The translations under genes were made by a program, and so were the position numbers. Below are positions 11,849 to 22,073 of a stretch of DNA of 64,000 nt, one piece after another. The notes beneath the pieces are model-generated. The model saw only the letters and a program-made list of their open reading frames with translations, was not told the DNA's origin and did no database searches. The stretch is from Malania oleifera (Eukaryota; Streptophyta; Magnoliopsida; Santalales; Ximeniaceae). The DNA lies in the NCBI RefSeq assembly GCF_029873635.1, contig NC_080423.1, positions 108,448,087 to 108,512,086 on the forward strand, in the 5' to 3' direction. Position 1 is the stretch's first letter. Every line of letters starts with the position of its first letter.

Positions 11849-12942
11849 ATGGGTTTAGGAGGAAATAGTGCCTATGCCAGTGGCAGTGATGGAGCAGGAC
11901 AATCAGGTGTAGTTGGGACCGAATCTGATGCGGTATTATGTAGCGTGGCTTAGCAGGTTATGGCTGAGATCGCTTGGAGCTCGAGGGAACAGAGTGGTCC
12001 ATCTACAGGACATGGGTGCACCATAGAGAAGTTTACGAAGATGAATCTTCTAGCGTTCTCAGGTGGAGTGAATCCTGTAGCCGCTGAGAACTGGATGTAG
12101 GAGACTGAGAAAATCTTAGTTGTACTGCAGTGTATTAAGGAACAAAGGGTCCTTTTCACCACCTATAGACTGACAAGAGAGGCTGAGAGGTGGTGGACCA
12201 CGGTGAGACTATTGGAGCAGCAGAGGGTGACTCCGATAGCTATGACATGAGACTGGTTTAAAGATCTGTTCTTTGATAGGTATTTTTTGGCTACTGTCAG
12301 AGAGGCTAAGGTAGAAGAGTTCCTGAGTCTGAAATAGGGATAGTTATCCATCCAGCAGTATGCAGCACATTTTATCTAGCTCTCTCGTTTCGCCCTATAT
12401 ATTGTTCCGATGAAGTGAAGAAGGCGAGACAGTTTGAGAGAATCTTGAGATGGAGCATATTCAAGCAGGTGGTGGTGCTGCGGATCTAGGACTTTACTGA
12501 GTTAGTCGAAAGGGCAGCCTTGGCAGAGATTGGTGAGCGTTTTAATGCAAAGGAGCAGGGACAAAGGAAGAGATCTACATCTACCGACTACCAACAGGGT
12601 CATAAACCTGGCCAGTGGAGGAGAGGAAATCAGAGTAGAGGACGGAGACAGGAGACGGGAGTACGTGAGGTGTAGACAGGGCAGGGTCATCTAGTCTGTC
12701 AGACTTGTGGTAAGAGGCACTGGGGAGAGTGTCGAGCTGGTGGTGTAGTATGCTATCGTTGCGGTAGATCGGGGTATATAGTGCGAGATTGTCCTACCCC
12801 ACCAGATGCAGCTCTGGTGTGCTATCGCTGCGGTAAATCGGGGTACATGGTACGAGACTGCCCTATCCCACCGGATGCAGTTCTAGCTACTAGATCATAT
12901 CGGGAAGGTTATCAGGCGCCACGTGGGGGCCAGTAGAGGAAT
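11849..12942 (+). pseudogene. element B gag
   Basis: Starts at the ATG at 11849 (MGLGGNSAYASG). It is interrupted early by a TAG and later by further stops (for example a Trp codon changed to TAG after AENW). The capsid-like region is followed by a basic stretch and CCHC zinc knuckles at about 12690-12870: one CQTC-type knuckle and two CYRCG-type knuckles (CYRCGRSGYIVRDC, CYRCGKSGYMVRDC). A nucleocapsid-type end before the protease is normal for this family. It cannot be translated as one protein. Bases 11562-11848 are untranslated leader with nothing else recognised. Confidence 0.85.
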
Positions 12943-15709
12943 ATGGCTCTAGCCAGGGTGTTTACTTTAACGCTGGGTGAGGCTGAGATGTCGGGTGACG
13001 TGGTGAAATGTATGGTCATTATGCTTTCTTTTAAAGTTATTGCATTATTTGATTTAGGAGCTACACACTCGTTTATGTTTTCGGGGTGTGTTAAATTATG
13101 TGGGGCTGAAACACAATCATTAGATGTTAAATTGTTGGTATCTACATCGACTGGGTCGGTAGTGAGATTTAGTAGGGTGCTTTGAGATTGTCCAGTTGAT
13201 ATTAAAGGAAAGATTTTGTCTGCTGATTTGATAGTACTAGACATGCATGGGTTCAATGTTATATTTGACATGGATTGGCTAGCAGCTAATTTTTTCAGCA
13301 TAGATTGCCGTGCACGAGAAGTGATATTCAGATCTTTGAGGAAAGCAGAGTTTAAGTTCATAGGGTCACAAGTACAATCCCTGCCTCAGCTAGTTTCAGC
13401 TATTCAGGCCAGGAGATTACTACTAAGTGGGTGTCAGGGGTTTGTGGCTGTGGTGAAAGAGATGTCCAAAAATGAATCGAAACTTGCTAGCACGCCTGTA
13501 GTAAAGGAGTATACAAATGTCTTTTCAGATGAGTTACCAGGTTTGCCACTTGATCGAGAGGTAGATTTTTCCATAGACTTACTTCCAGGTACAACACCTA
13601 TTTCCAAAGTACCTTATCGAATAGCGCTAGTAGAGTTGACATAATTGAAAAATCAATTACAAGATCAGCTTGATAAGGGCTTCATACGACCTAGTGTATC
13701 TCCGTGGGGAGCTCCAATTTTATTTGCGAAGAAGAAAGACGGGACTATGGGGATGTGTATAGACTATAGGGAAATTAATAAAGTAACAATCAAGAACAAG
13801 TATCCTCTACCCCGTATCGACGATTTGTTTGACTAGCTCCATGGTACACGAGTGTATTCAAAGATTGACCTCAGATCCGAATACCATCAGGTAAAGGTGA
13901 AAGCAGAAGATGTCTCGAAGACGGCCTTCAGGACCCAGTACAGGCATTAAAAGTTTCTCATTTTGCCGTTTGGATCGACGAATGCTCCTACGGTATTTAT
14001 GGACTTAATGAACAGAGTCTTCCACCGATACCTAGATCAGTTTGTTGTTATTTTTATTGATGATGTACTGGTCTTTTCGAGGAGCTATGGGGAGCATGAG
14101 ACGCACCTAAGGCAGGTTTTACAGACACTTCAGGAAAAGAAGTTGTACGCCAAGTTTAGTAAATGCGAATTTTGGCTTGAGAGGATCGTGTTCTTGGGCC
14201 ATGTTGTATCTGGAGATTGGATCCTAACAAGATTGAGGCAGATGTGAATTGGGCTAGACCGAGGAACATCTAAGAGATTAAGAGTTTCTTAGGACTAGCT
14301 AGTTATTATTGTCGTTTCGTTGAGGGCTTCTCAACTTTGTCTTGACCCTTGACCCGACTGACGAGGAAGAATGTTAGATTTGAGTGGGACGATAGCTGTG
14401 AGCAGAGTTTTTAGGAACTGAAGCAGAGATTAGTCACAGCACCAGTGTTAGTCATCCCATCTGGGGGTGAGGGGTATGTCATTTACAGTGATGCGTCCTT
14501 GAAGGGACTTGGTTGTGTATTGATGCAACATGACAGGGTGGTGGCGTATGCGTCCAAATAATTGAAAGAATATGAAAAGAACTACCCTACCCATAATCTT
14601 GAATTAGCTGCAGTGGTACATGCGTTGAAAATTTGGAGGTATTATCTGTATGGCGAGCAGTGTGAGATTTTCTTTGACCACAAGAGTTTAAAGTATTTCT
14701 TTACGCAGAAGGAACTAAATATGAGGCAGAGAAGGTGGTTAGAGTTGATTAAGGATTTTGATTATACCATCAGTTATCACCCGGGAAAAGCAAACATGGT
14801 AGCTAATGCGTTGAGTAGGAAATCCAGAGAACTAGTGCTGGCAGCTATGGAAATCCAGCATCCGATCATGATGGTTTTGGAGAGACCCGACATAGAGTTG
14901 GTGGAGAGTGATCTTCTAGTGTGTATTTCCAGCTTAGTAGTACAACCTACTCTGCAAGAAAGAATTAAAGCCGCTCAAAAGGGAGACCCAAAATTAGTAG
15001 AGGTGATAGACAGAGTACAGATGGGTCAGGGGGAGGATTTCAGCATTGCAGATGACAGAGATTTGCAGTGTTCTTGCCAATACTGAGATCAGGAATACTA
15101 TTTTAGAGGAAGCTCACAGATCCTTGTATACAATTCATCCCGGTAGTACGAAGATGTACAGGGATCTGAGAGAGTCGTACTGGTGGAGTGGCATGAAAAA
15201 AGAGATTGCCGAGTATGTAGCCCAGTATTTGACGTGCCAGCAGGTAAAGGATGAGCACCAGAGGCCAGCAGGGCAATTGCAGCCGTTATTTATCCCAGAG
15301 TGGAAGTGGGATCATATATCTATGGACTTCGTGTCAGGATTGCCGACAGCGTTACATGGCCAGAATACCATCTGGGTGATTGTTGACCATTTGACAAAGA
15401 CCGCTCACTTTATTCCTATCAAGATCAGCTACTCCCTTAGCCATTTAGCAGAGATTTACATTCAGGAGATAGTTCGTTCTCATGGGGTGCCTGTATCGAT
15501 TGTGTCAGATCAAGACTCGCGATTCACATCACGATTTTGGAGGAGCTTGCAAGAGGCTCTGGGTTTCAGTTATAGTTTAGCACGACATTCCATCCTTAGT
15601 CAGACGGGCAGATTGAGAGGACGATACAGATACTAGAGGATATGCTCCGAGCGTGTGTATTAGACTTTGGGGGTAGTTGGACTCAGTTCATGCCGCTGGT
15701 AGAGTTTGG
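12943..15709 (+). pseudogene. element B pol, first part: protease, RT, RNase H, integrase core
   Basis: The protease site reads DLGATHSF at 13051: the Ser/Thr of the normal D-S/T-G triad is Leu. RT fingers ([19 protein letters not shown]) are at about 13725-13790. A TAG follows LFD at about 13834. The RT palm [12 protein letters not shown] has FIDD at 14053-14064. RNase H begins at about 14490 and spans 14562-14830. The integrase zinc domain is at about 15090-15250, with AQYLTCQQ, so the first Cys of the H-H-C-C set is Tyr. The integrase core ([25 protein letters not shown]) keeps visible Asp residues. Several stops and frameshifts are present. The frame is cut at 15709 by solo LTR W1 and resumes at 17442. 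Confidence 0.88.
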
Positions 15710-16345
15710 TGATTACGCGTCGAAACTGCGTAATTGGGCATCTTAATCCGGGCTTTACGGTTTATATTTTTAATTAAATGTCCAAATTTGTTCAATATTT
15801 TAATAAAGTTCCAAAATCATCATTCTTGAACTTTATTGCACTATTTATGAAGTTTTGGTATTTTTTTTGTTGCAGGAAAATTCCCGGGAACCAAAATCGA
15901 CACCTGTTCGTATTTTGTGTATAACTTTTCCGTCCAAGCTCCGATCAAGACAATTCAAATTTTTAGAGAAAGAGGAAAGGATTATCTACAACTTTGATGT
16001 TTTGAGTTTTGTGAGATACGGGCTCCAGAAGAGTTAGATTTGCGATGAATAGAGAATGAAAAAAATGAAAAAAATATAGCAATTCGGGTTAACTCCAATT
16101 GGGTCAAGTTGCCGGGTCGGGTCTCCTATCCGGGTCTAGGGCTTTCCCCCCTATCCTATTTAACCCTTCTCTTCCTCTTCCTGCGTAGGCAGCCCCCAAG
16201 GCTCCCCATTCTCCTCTTCTCCTTCTTCTTCTTCTTCTTCTTCTTCTTCTTCTTCTTCTTCTTCTTTAGTTTGTTTTTTTTTGTTCTTTTAAATTCTGCT
16301 TTGCTCTCTTTCTCTTTTCTCTATTCTCTGTTCTCCTTCCCTTTA

Positions 16346-16388
<43 letters not shown>

Positions 16389-17436
16389 CCTCTTTTGCCC
16401 ATTGTTGTCGCAGCACAAAAAGCTCCTGCTGCACTTTGTTGCTCTCTCCGGCGGCCACCAACAGCACCAGCAGATCCGTGAGCCACTCTCCCGCTGTTCC
16501 TTGCTCCATGCCACAGCCGCGAACCAACCCACACACAGCCGCAACTGCTGCCACGGCTCCGTGGATTTGTTTCTCTCTCTCTCTCTCTCTCTTTTCCTTT
16601 CTTTCTTTCTTTTATTTACTTTTCTTTGAATCTTGGAATATTGAAGAAAGTTTAGTTTTTTTTTTTTTTTTTTTAATGTTATTGGAGTATTCTTTCTTTT
16701 TGTTTAAGTTGAGTAATGTTGGGTATTTCATTATTGTTAAATTAATCTCTTTGTTTATCTAATTGATAGTTATTTTAATTTTGCATTCTTAATTAAATTC
16801 AAATATTTTTTTTTGTCGAAATTCGATTTAGTTAGGGTCTATGATTAGTAAAGGTTGTCTTTTTATTGTATTCTGTTATTGTTTACGTTTTTTTAAATTT
16901 CTGTTGAATTCATGTTTGCATTTAAATTGTGAGTCTTGATTTGATCTCTTAATTGTGCTAAAGGTTAGATTTTTAGTAGGTTCGGTTTTTTTTTTAGTAT
17001 GTGTCTAGTTTAGTTTCCATTGTGTGTTTTTAATTCCATGTTCTAGGTTGCCATTTTTAATTAACGAGTGTCCTAGTGTTTCCTTAAGTAGACTAGGGTT
17101 TTCATTATTGTTATTTTAATTCTATGTTTAAAGTTTCCATTTTTAGTTAGTATGATCTAGTGTTTCCTTAAGTAGACTAGGGTTTTCATTATTGTTATTA
17201 AATTCCGTGCGTGATAGTTTTAGGACTTTAATTTGTGTTTTCATTTAAGTCTCCACAATCTTGAAAACCCGAATCTGAACTGAGTTCAATACCTTTTTAA
17301 TTTCGATTGGAGAAAGTAAAATTTGAGATTAAAACGCATTCCCTGAGGAGACGATCTAGCTCTTGGGCTTAATATTACACGATAGAACTCCTATACTTGG
17401 GATAGCTTTCGAGCTGCTCATTTTTTGAGTGAGTCA
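15710..17436 (+). mobile_element. solo LTR W1, inserted in element B integrase
   Basis: Perfect target duplication tttgg (15705-15709 and 17437-17441). The ends are TGATTACGCG and GAGTGAGTCA. It is the same family as W2 at 50327-52323. It contains (TTC)n at about 16217-16264, (CT)n at about 16346-16385 and 16570-16592, and an internal exact 43-bp duplication (17073-17115 and 17157-17199). Near the right end is a U5-like block (CCCTGAGGAGACGATCTAG). Plus orientation is inferred from that block and from a TATTTAA-type site near 16157. The lineage is not established; it does not share the TTCGTCGACGAA cluster. Open frames over the CT tracts are low-complexity artefacts. Confidence 0.88.
16217..16264. 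repeat. (TTC)n microsatellite in W1
   Basis: Uninterrupted CTT/TTC triplets. W2 has a similar tract at about 50833-50897 in the corresponding place. Confidence 0.95.
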
Positions 17437-17441
17437 TTTGG

Positions 17442-18085
17442 GTATAATAATAGTTATCAGTCCAGCATTAGCATGACACCATTTGAGGCTCTGTACAGTA
17501 GGAGATGTCCATCTCCTTTGTTTTGGGATGAAGTGGGTGAGCGACGAGTTGTGGGGCCAAAGTTGGTACAACAGGTGCATGATAAAGTTCAGCTTATCTA
17601 GGATAGGATCAGTGCAGCTCAGAGCCGACAGAAGAGTTATGCCGACCATCGCCGTAGGAATTTAGAGTTTGACATGGGTGATCGTGTATTTTTGAAGATA
17701 GCTCTAATGAAAGGGGTTATGCGATTTGGGAAGAAAGGTAAACTTAGTCCGAGGTTTATCAATCCATTTGAGATTTTGGATAAAGTGGGATCGGTAGCCT
17801 ACAGGCTAGCCTTGCTACCTGTGTTGTCCAGGATCCATGACGTATTCCATATTGCTATACTGAGGAAATACGTCCCAGATTCTTCTCATATCATCAGCTA
17901 TGATGAGTTGGAGCTTAGGGATTCATTGGGATATGAGAAGGTACCAGTTCAGATTCTAGATAGGAAAGTGCAAGAGTTACGTAACAAGAAGATTCCTAAG
18001 GTAAAAGTTTTCTAGAGGAAGCGGTAGAAGAGGCTTCTTAGGAGTCCGAGGAGCAGATGAGGCAGAGGTACCCACTTTTGTTCCA
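17442..18085 (+). pseudogene. element B pol, second part: integrase C-terminus and chromodomain-like tail
   Basis: Continues the integrase after W1 (YNNSYQ, then the FEALYSRRCPSP-type region). The C-terminal segment (FEILDKVGSVAYRLALLP...DVFHIAILRKYVPD) is at about 17674-18015. A chromodomain-like tail (KIPKVKVF, then AVEEAS and EQMRQRYPLLFQ) ends near 18085 after a frameshift and with a Trp codon changed to TAG. This tail is the reason for the chromovirus (Tekay/Del-like) assignment. The 3' UTR that follows holds the conserved TAACCA...GTGAGG block at 18218-18250. Confidence 0.83.
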
Positions 18086-18312
18086 AGAAGTTTATTTGGG
18101 TAAAATGTAAGTGTTTAGGTAGTTTTCTTTTGCAGGTGCATGTAATGGTTTAGTTAGTGTAAGATTTTAGTGTTGGGAGAATTTTTTTGTGTATATGTAA
18201 TCTTCCAAGACTCAGAATGTAACCATAGTGTTCCTCCGCCATAAGTGAGGGTAAGTAATAAAATAAGTAGACCCTTTTTCCTGGTTAAGGGATGGCGAGT
18301 TACGGGAACAGT

Positions 18313-18349
18313 AAATTTCGAGGACGAAATTTTTATAAGGAGGGGAGGA
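18313..18349 (+). promoter_or_regulatory. polypurine tract and inverted repeat of element B
   Basis: AAGGAGGGGAGGA (about 18338-18349) immediately precedes the 3' LTR start TGTAACAACCC. Just before it is a perfect inverted repeat, AAATTTCG-agga-CGAAATTT, at 18313-18332. Confidence 0.85.
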
Positions 18350-18751
18350 TGTAACAACCCGAATAAAAATGGTATTTAAATAATAAAATAAAGGGAAATG
18401 GAAGCCGAAAACAGAAGGAAGCGGTAGAGCATTCGTCGACGACATTGAATTTTGGAAGGGATAACTGAGGGGAGGTCATCAGGGCTTCGTCGACGAATAC
18501 AAGGGATTCGTCGACGAAGGCTTCAGAGAATTCATCGACGAATACAGGGGACTCGTCGATGAAGAAATGCTGAGAGGGGGTTTGAGCCAACTGAATTTCG
18601 TCAACGAAGGACTGAATTTCGTCAACGAAATTATAAAGAATTCATCGACGAAGGACAAGCTCGTCAACAAAATCCCCTGTTCTATAAATATGGAAAAATC
18701 TGGATTTTTCTTCAAGATTAAGAAATTTATCATCTCTCTCTCTCCTCTTCA

Positions 18752-18815
<64 letters not shown>

Positions 18816-19291
18816 GTCGATTTTGGGTTAGATCTTCACCGGATCGACAATCCGAAGTTACCACGACGCTCCTGGCGAAGTTCTTTACAAGTCTGCCAAA
18901 GCGGATCGTCAGGGAAATGAAGTTGGATTTCAACCCAAATCCAGGGTAAGACTTTATATTCAATATTTGGATTTTTGACAGTTGAAAAAAGTGATATACG
19001 CGTAAAAATACTAAACTTTAATACTGGGAATTTCCATTTTCAAGGGTGTTGAATTGGGAACATTGGAAATCATCCCTAAGTTGAGGTAAGACTTTTTAAG
19101 CTGAATTTGACTTAATGGTAGTTATAAGAAGTGTTATGCGCATAGAAATATTGAAGTTTAATACTGAGAGTTTTTGTTTCTAGGGTTGTTGAGTTGGGAA
19201 CCTTGCGGGTGCAGGGAAGATTTTCTTAGGGGCTTTGCAGGAATCAGGTAAGGGGATAAACTAAGTTAGTTTTTTTTTTAGAAAATGTATG

Positions 19292-19343
<52 letters not shown>

Positions 19344-20782
19344 CATCTGATTTGCGAAAAATGTATATAAATATATATATGTTTTATATTTGCAAAATAC
19401 TATGTAAATGATCGTATAATTGAATATGTGAAAATATGTTCAGTGTGACATGAGTATAAAATGTAATGGAATACTGTTTTCTGGGAATGTGAATGATATG
19501 AATTTTTATGATGGGAAAAACCGGCGTACGGGCCGAGATTTTTATATGATTTGCTGGGATACGGGCCGTGCTATAATGTGATTTTCTAACGTACAGGCTG
19601 TGCTATGATATGTTTGCCGACGTACGGGCCGTGCTATGTGATGTGATTTGCCAGCGTACGGGCTGTGCTATGATTTGCCAGCATACGGGCTGAGTTATGA
19701 TAAAATGTGTAATATCGGCGTATAGGTCGATGATTTTCATGATACACGTATATATGCAAAATGATATGATTAATGTGAAAATAAATGATATGAGATATCT
19801 ATGTATCACGGTTTTAGTATATGTATATGATATCCGAACCTGGTTGGCTTTGTTTAGGCTAGCACTTGTACGGTATCGTTGCTATGTGTCCATGGTCTTC
19901 GTGATCATGATATCTATGTTAACGCCGCTGTACGGAGTGGTGTGAGATTGGATGGTCGATGTGGTTATTTTCAAGAAGTGTGCTGTTATTGCCCCTGGTG
20001 TACGGACCAAGTCTGGCAGACCCATCGGACTTACAGACTACTGTTTGACTTGGCAGTGGTAGGCCAACCATTGTCAGGTCCCGCCTTTGGGCCACACAAC
20101 CCAGTCATAAGGGGGTAATACATGACAACAACCAGCTAACCTACCATGGATGTTTTTATGTTATTATTATTATGATATGAGATGAGAAATTTATGAAAAT
20201 GCAGTATGTTCTGTCATGTTTTGATATACATATGTTTTCCCAGATTTGATAAACAATACTGAATATGATATGTATGGTCTATGTAGAACACAATATACCC
20301 ATGTTGCCACAAACTAGTATTAGTTTATTTCCCTTACTGAGAGGTGTCTCACCCCTAAATTTTACAAACTTTTCAGGAGCCCCTGATAGGAGAGCAGGAA
20401 AAGCCCCGCTGATCTAGAGTTGTTTATCTGCCCTCTGCGAAGGGTAAGTTTTTGTAGGGATAGTTAGATTTTGTGGGAAATGTCCCTAGATATGATTTTT
20501 TGGGATGTATATACTGGGATACAGTGATATTAGTGACTCTGGTATTTGTAGTCATATGATGGATGTTTTGTAATTATAATATTATGGAATATGAAATGAT
20601 CAGATGCATGTGATTGTATGTTTCTTGCTGCTTAGGCTTTTGCTATATGTTCTGATGTATCCTTCGTACCCACGGGTCCTAGTGGATTGTGACCTACTGA
20701 GCTGGAATGTGAGATGTGTGGTATAGATTTTATGATGATATTATTATTATAAAAAAATGTGGAAAATGAGCAAGTCGTGACA
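18350..20782 (+). mobile_element. 3' LTR of element B
   Basis: Same structure as the 5' LTR: TATAAATA at 18683-18690, palindrome cluster at about 18430-18670, (CT)n at about 18749-18811 (much longer than in the 5' LTR), (AT)n at about 19290-19341, and a minisatellite at about 19525-19730. The stem-loop is at 20104-20126 with one stem mismatch (GTCATA). Ends GTCGTGACA at 20782. Confidence 0.92.
18749..18811. repeat. (CT)n microsatellite in element B 3' LTR
   Basis: Pure CT run of about 60 bp downstream of the TATA box. The 5' LTR has only a short CT run near 9503-9516, so it expanded after insertion. Confidence 0.95.
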
Positions 20783-20787
20783 CGGCG

Positions 20788-21757
20788 TCAAAGAGAAAAC
20801 CCTTACTGGGGCCATATTCCTCTGTTGGCCTCCTCGTGGTACCTGGTAACCTCCTCGTGCAGGTCTAGGAGCAAGAGCAGCACCAAATTGCGTCGGATAC
20901 TATCTCATCATATGTCCTAGATCCCTGCACTTGTAGTAGACACCTTGTCCGGCACAATACTCCCCCAGGTGTCTCTTCCTACAATATGGGCAAGCTGAAG
21001 ATGGCAGCACACCCTGGAAACCGGAAGGTGCGAATCTCTTCTTCTATCTCTGTTCCTTAGCTTCCAACTGCTCACCAATCTTTGCTATAGTGGCCCTATC
21101 AACCAGTTCGACAAAATCCTGTAACTTCAGAATAGATACTTTCTTGTATATTTCTCTTCTCAGGCCTCTTTCAAACAGTATCTTATTTACCTCATCTGGA
21201 ATGATCTACGGGGCGAAGCGGGATAGCTTAGTGAACCTCACTGCGCACTATTGTACTGATAGCTGTCCCTGCTTTAAATTTATGAACTCCTCAATCTTAG
21301 CCTCTCTGGAAGAGGCTGGAAAGTACCTGTCGAAAAATATTTCTTTAAACCGCTCCCACGTCATCTCCACAGGTATAGTCCTCTGCTACTCTAAAAGTCT
21401 CTTCGTTGACGACCATCTCTCAGCCTCCCCAAATAGTCTATAGGTGGCAAACAACACCTTCTGCTCCTTTAAACACTGCAGCACTGCAAATATTTTCTTT
21501 ATCTTCCGCACCCAATTTTCAGAAAATGCAGGATCTATCCTTTTTGAGAAAGCTGGAGGACTGATCTTAATAAACTTCTCAATCGAACTATCGTGGCCTG
21601 CTGATAGACCACCCGGTTCCTTCGAACTCCTGGCAAATTCTACCATAACCTACTATGCCACGCTGCGTAAAACGGCATCTGAATCACTAGTCCCAGCGCC
21701 TGAGGGTCTAGCACCCTCACTCCCACTGGCATGGGCACTATTGCCACCAAGGTCCAT
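20788..21757 (-). pseudogene. element A gag
   Basis: The minus-strand ATG at 21757-21755 (MDLGGNSAHASG) resembles the gag start of element B. The readable capsid segment (21386-21646, with the SIEKFIKISPPAFS and FGEAERWW-like region) is followed by a long stretch with stops. CCHC-type zinc knuckle residues are near 20915-21000. The 3' end (toward 20788) joins the protease region on the far side of element B. It corresponds to a structural Gag and is decayed. Confidence 0.82.
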
Positions 21758-22059
21758 CCTGAAACACATGTAACTTAACTCAAAATCCCTTCACTATACA
21801 TGTCACTCAACTCATATAGTATATTTCTCCTAATTAACTCATCACTCCTGATCTTCATTCAAGGTTCAATCCTGCAACCTAGATACCTAACTCGACGATA
21901 GTTTACCATGACTTTCCTGAAATTATCACCCCAAGAAATCACACAAACCACCACAAAAGTCCTGCATCTAGACTACAAAATCAGGCCTCAAATCCCATTA
22001 TCCTATACTATGGTATTATTACTGCTGCACTTTAGAGTCTACAGAACTTAGTATCGTAG

Positions 22060-22071
22060 GCTTTGATACCA
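22060..22071 (-). promoter_or_regulatory. primer-binding site of element A
   Basis: Minus strand TGGTATCAAAGC lies two bases inside the 5' LTR. It differs by one base from the usual TGGTATCAGAGC seen in B and E. Confidence 0.8.
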
Positions 22072-22073
22072 AA

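Larger units (their letters stand above)
9105..20782 (+). mobile_element. Ty3 element B (chromovirus, Tekay/Del-like), nearly full length, inserted in element A
   Basis: Target duplication cagcg (9100-9104) versus cggcg (20783-20787), one mismatch. 5' LTR 9105-11546, PBS 11550-11561, gag 11849-12942, pol 12943-15709 and 17442-18085, PPT 18338-18349, 3' LTR 18350-20782. A solo LTR (W1) splits the integrase. The two LTRs are close to the same length (2442 and 2433 bp) and differ by a small percentage by eye, mostly transitions, so the insertion is fairly old but younger than A. Confidence 0.92.

Noticed and set aside
16109..16762. 217-codon Ser/Phe-rich frame in W1 and similar frames in W2 (50702-51305)
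   Set aside because: Translation of TTC and CT microsatellites inside solo LTRs.
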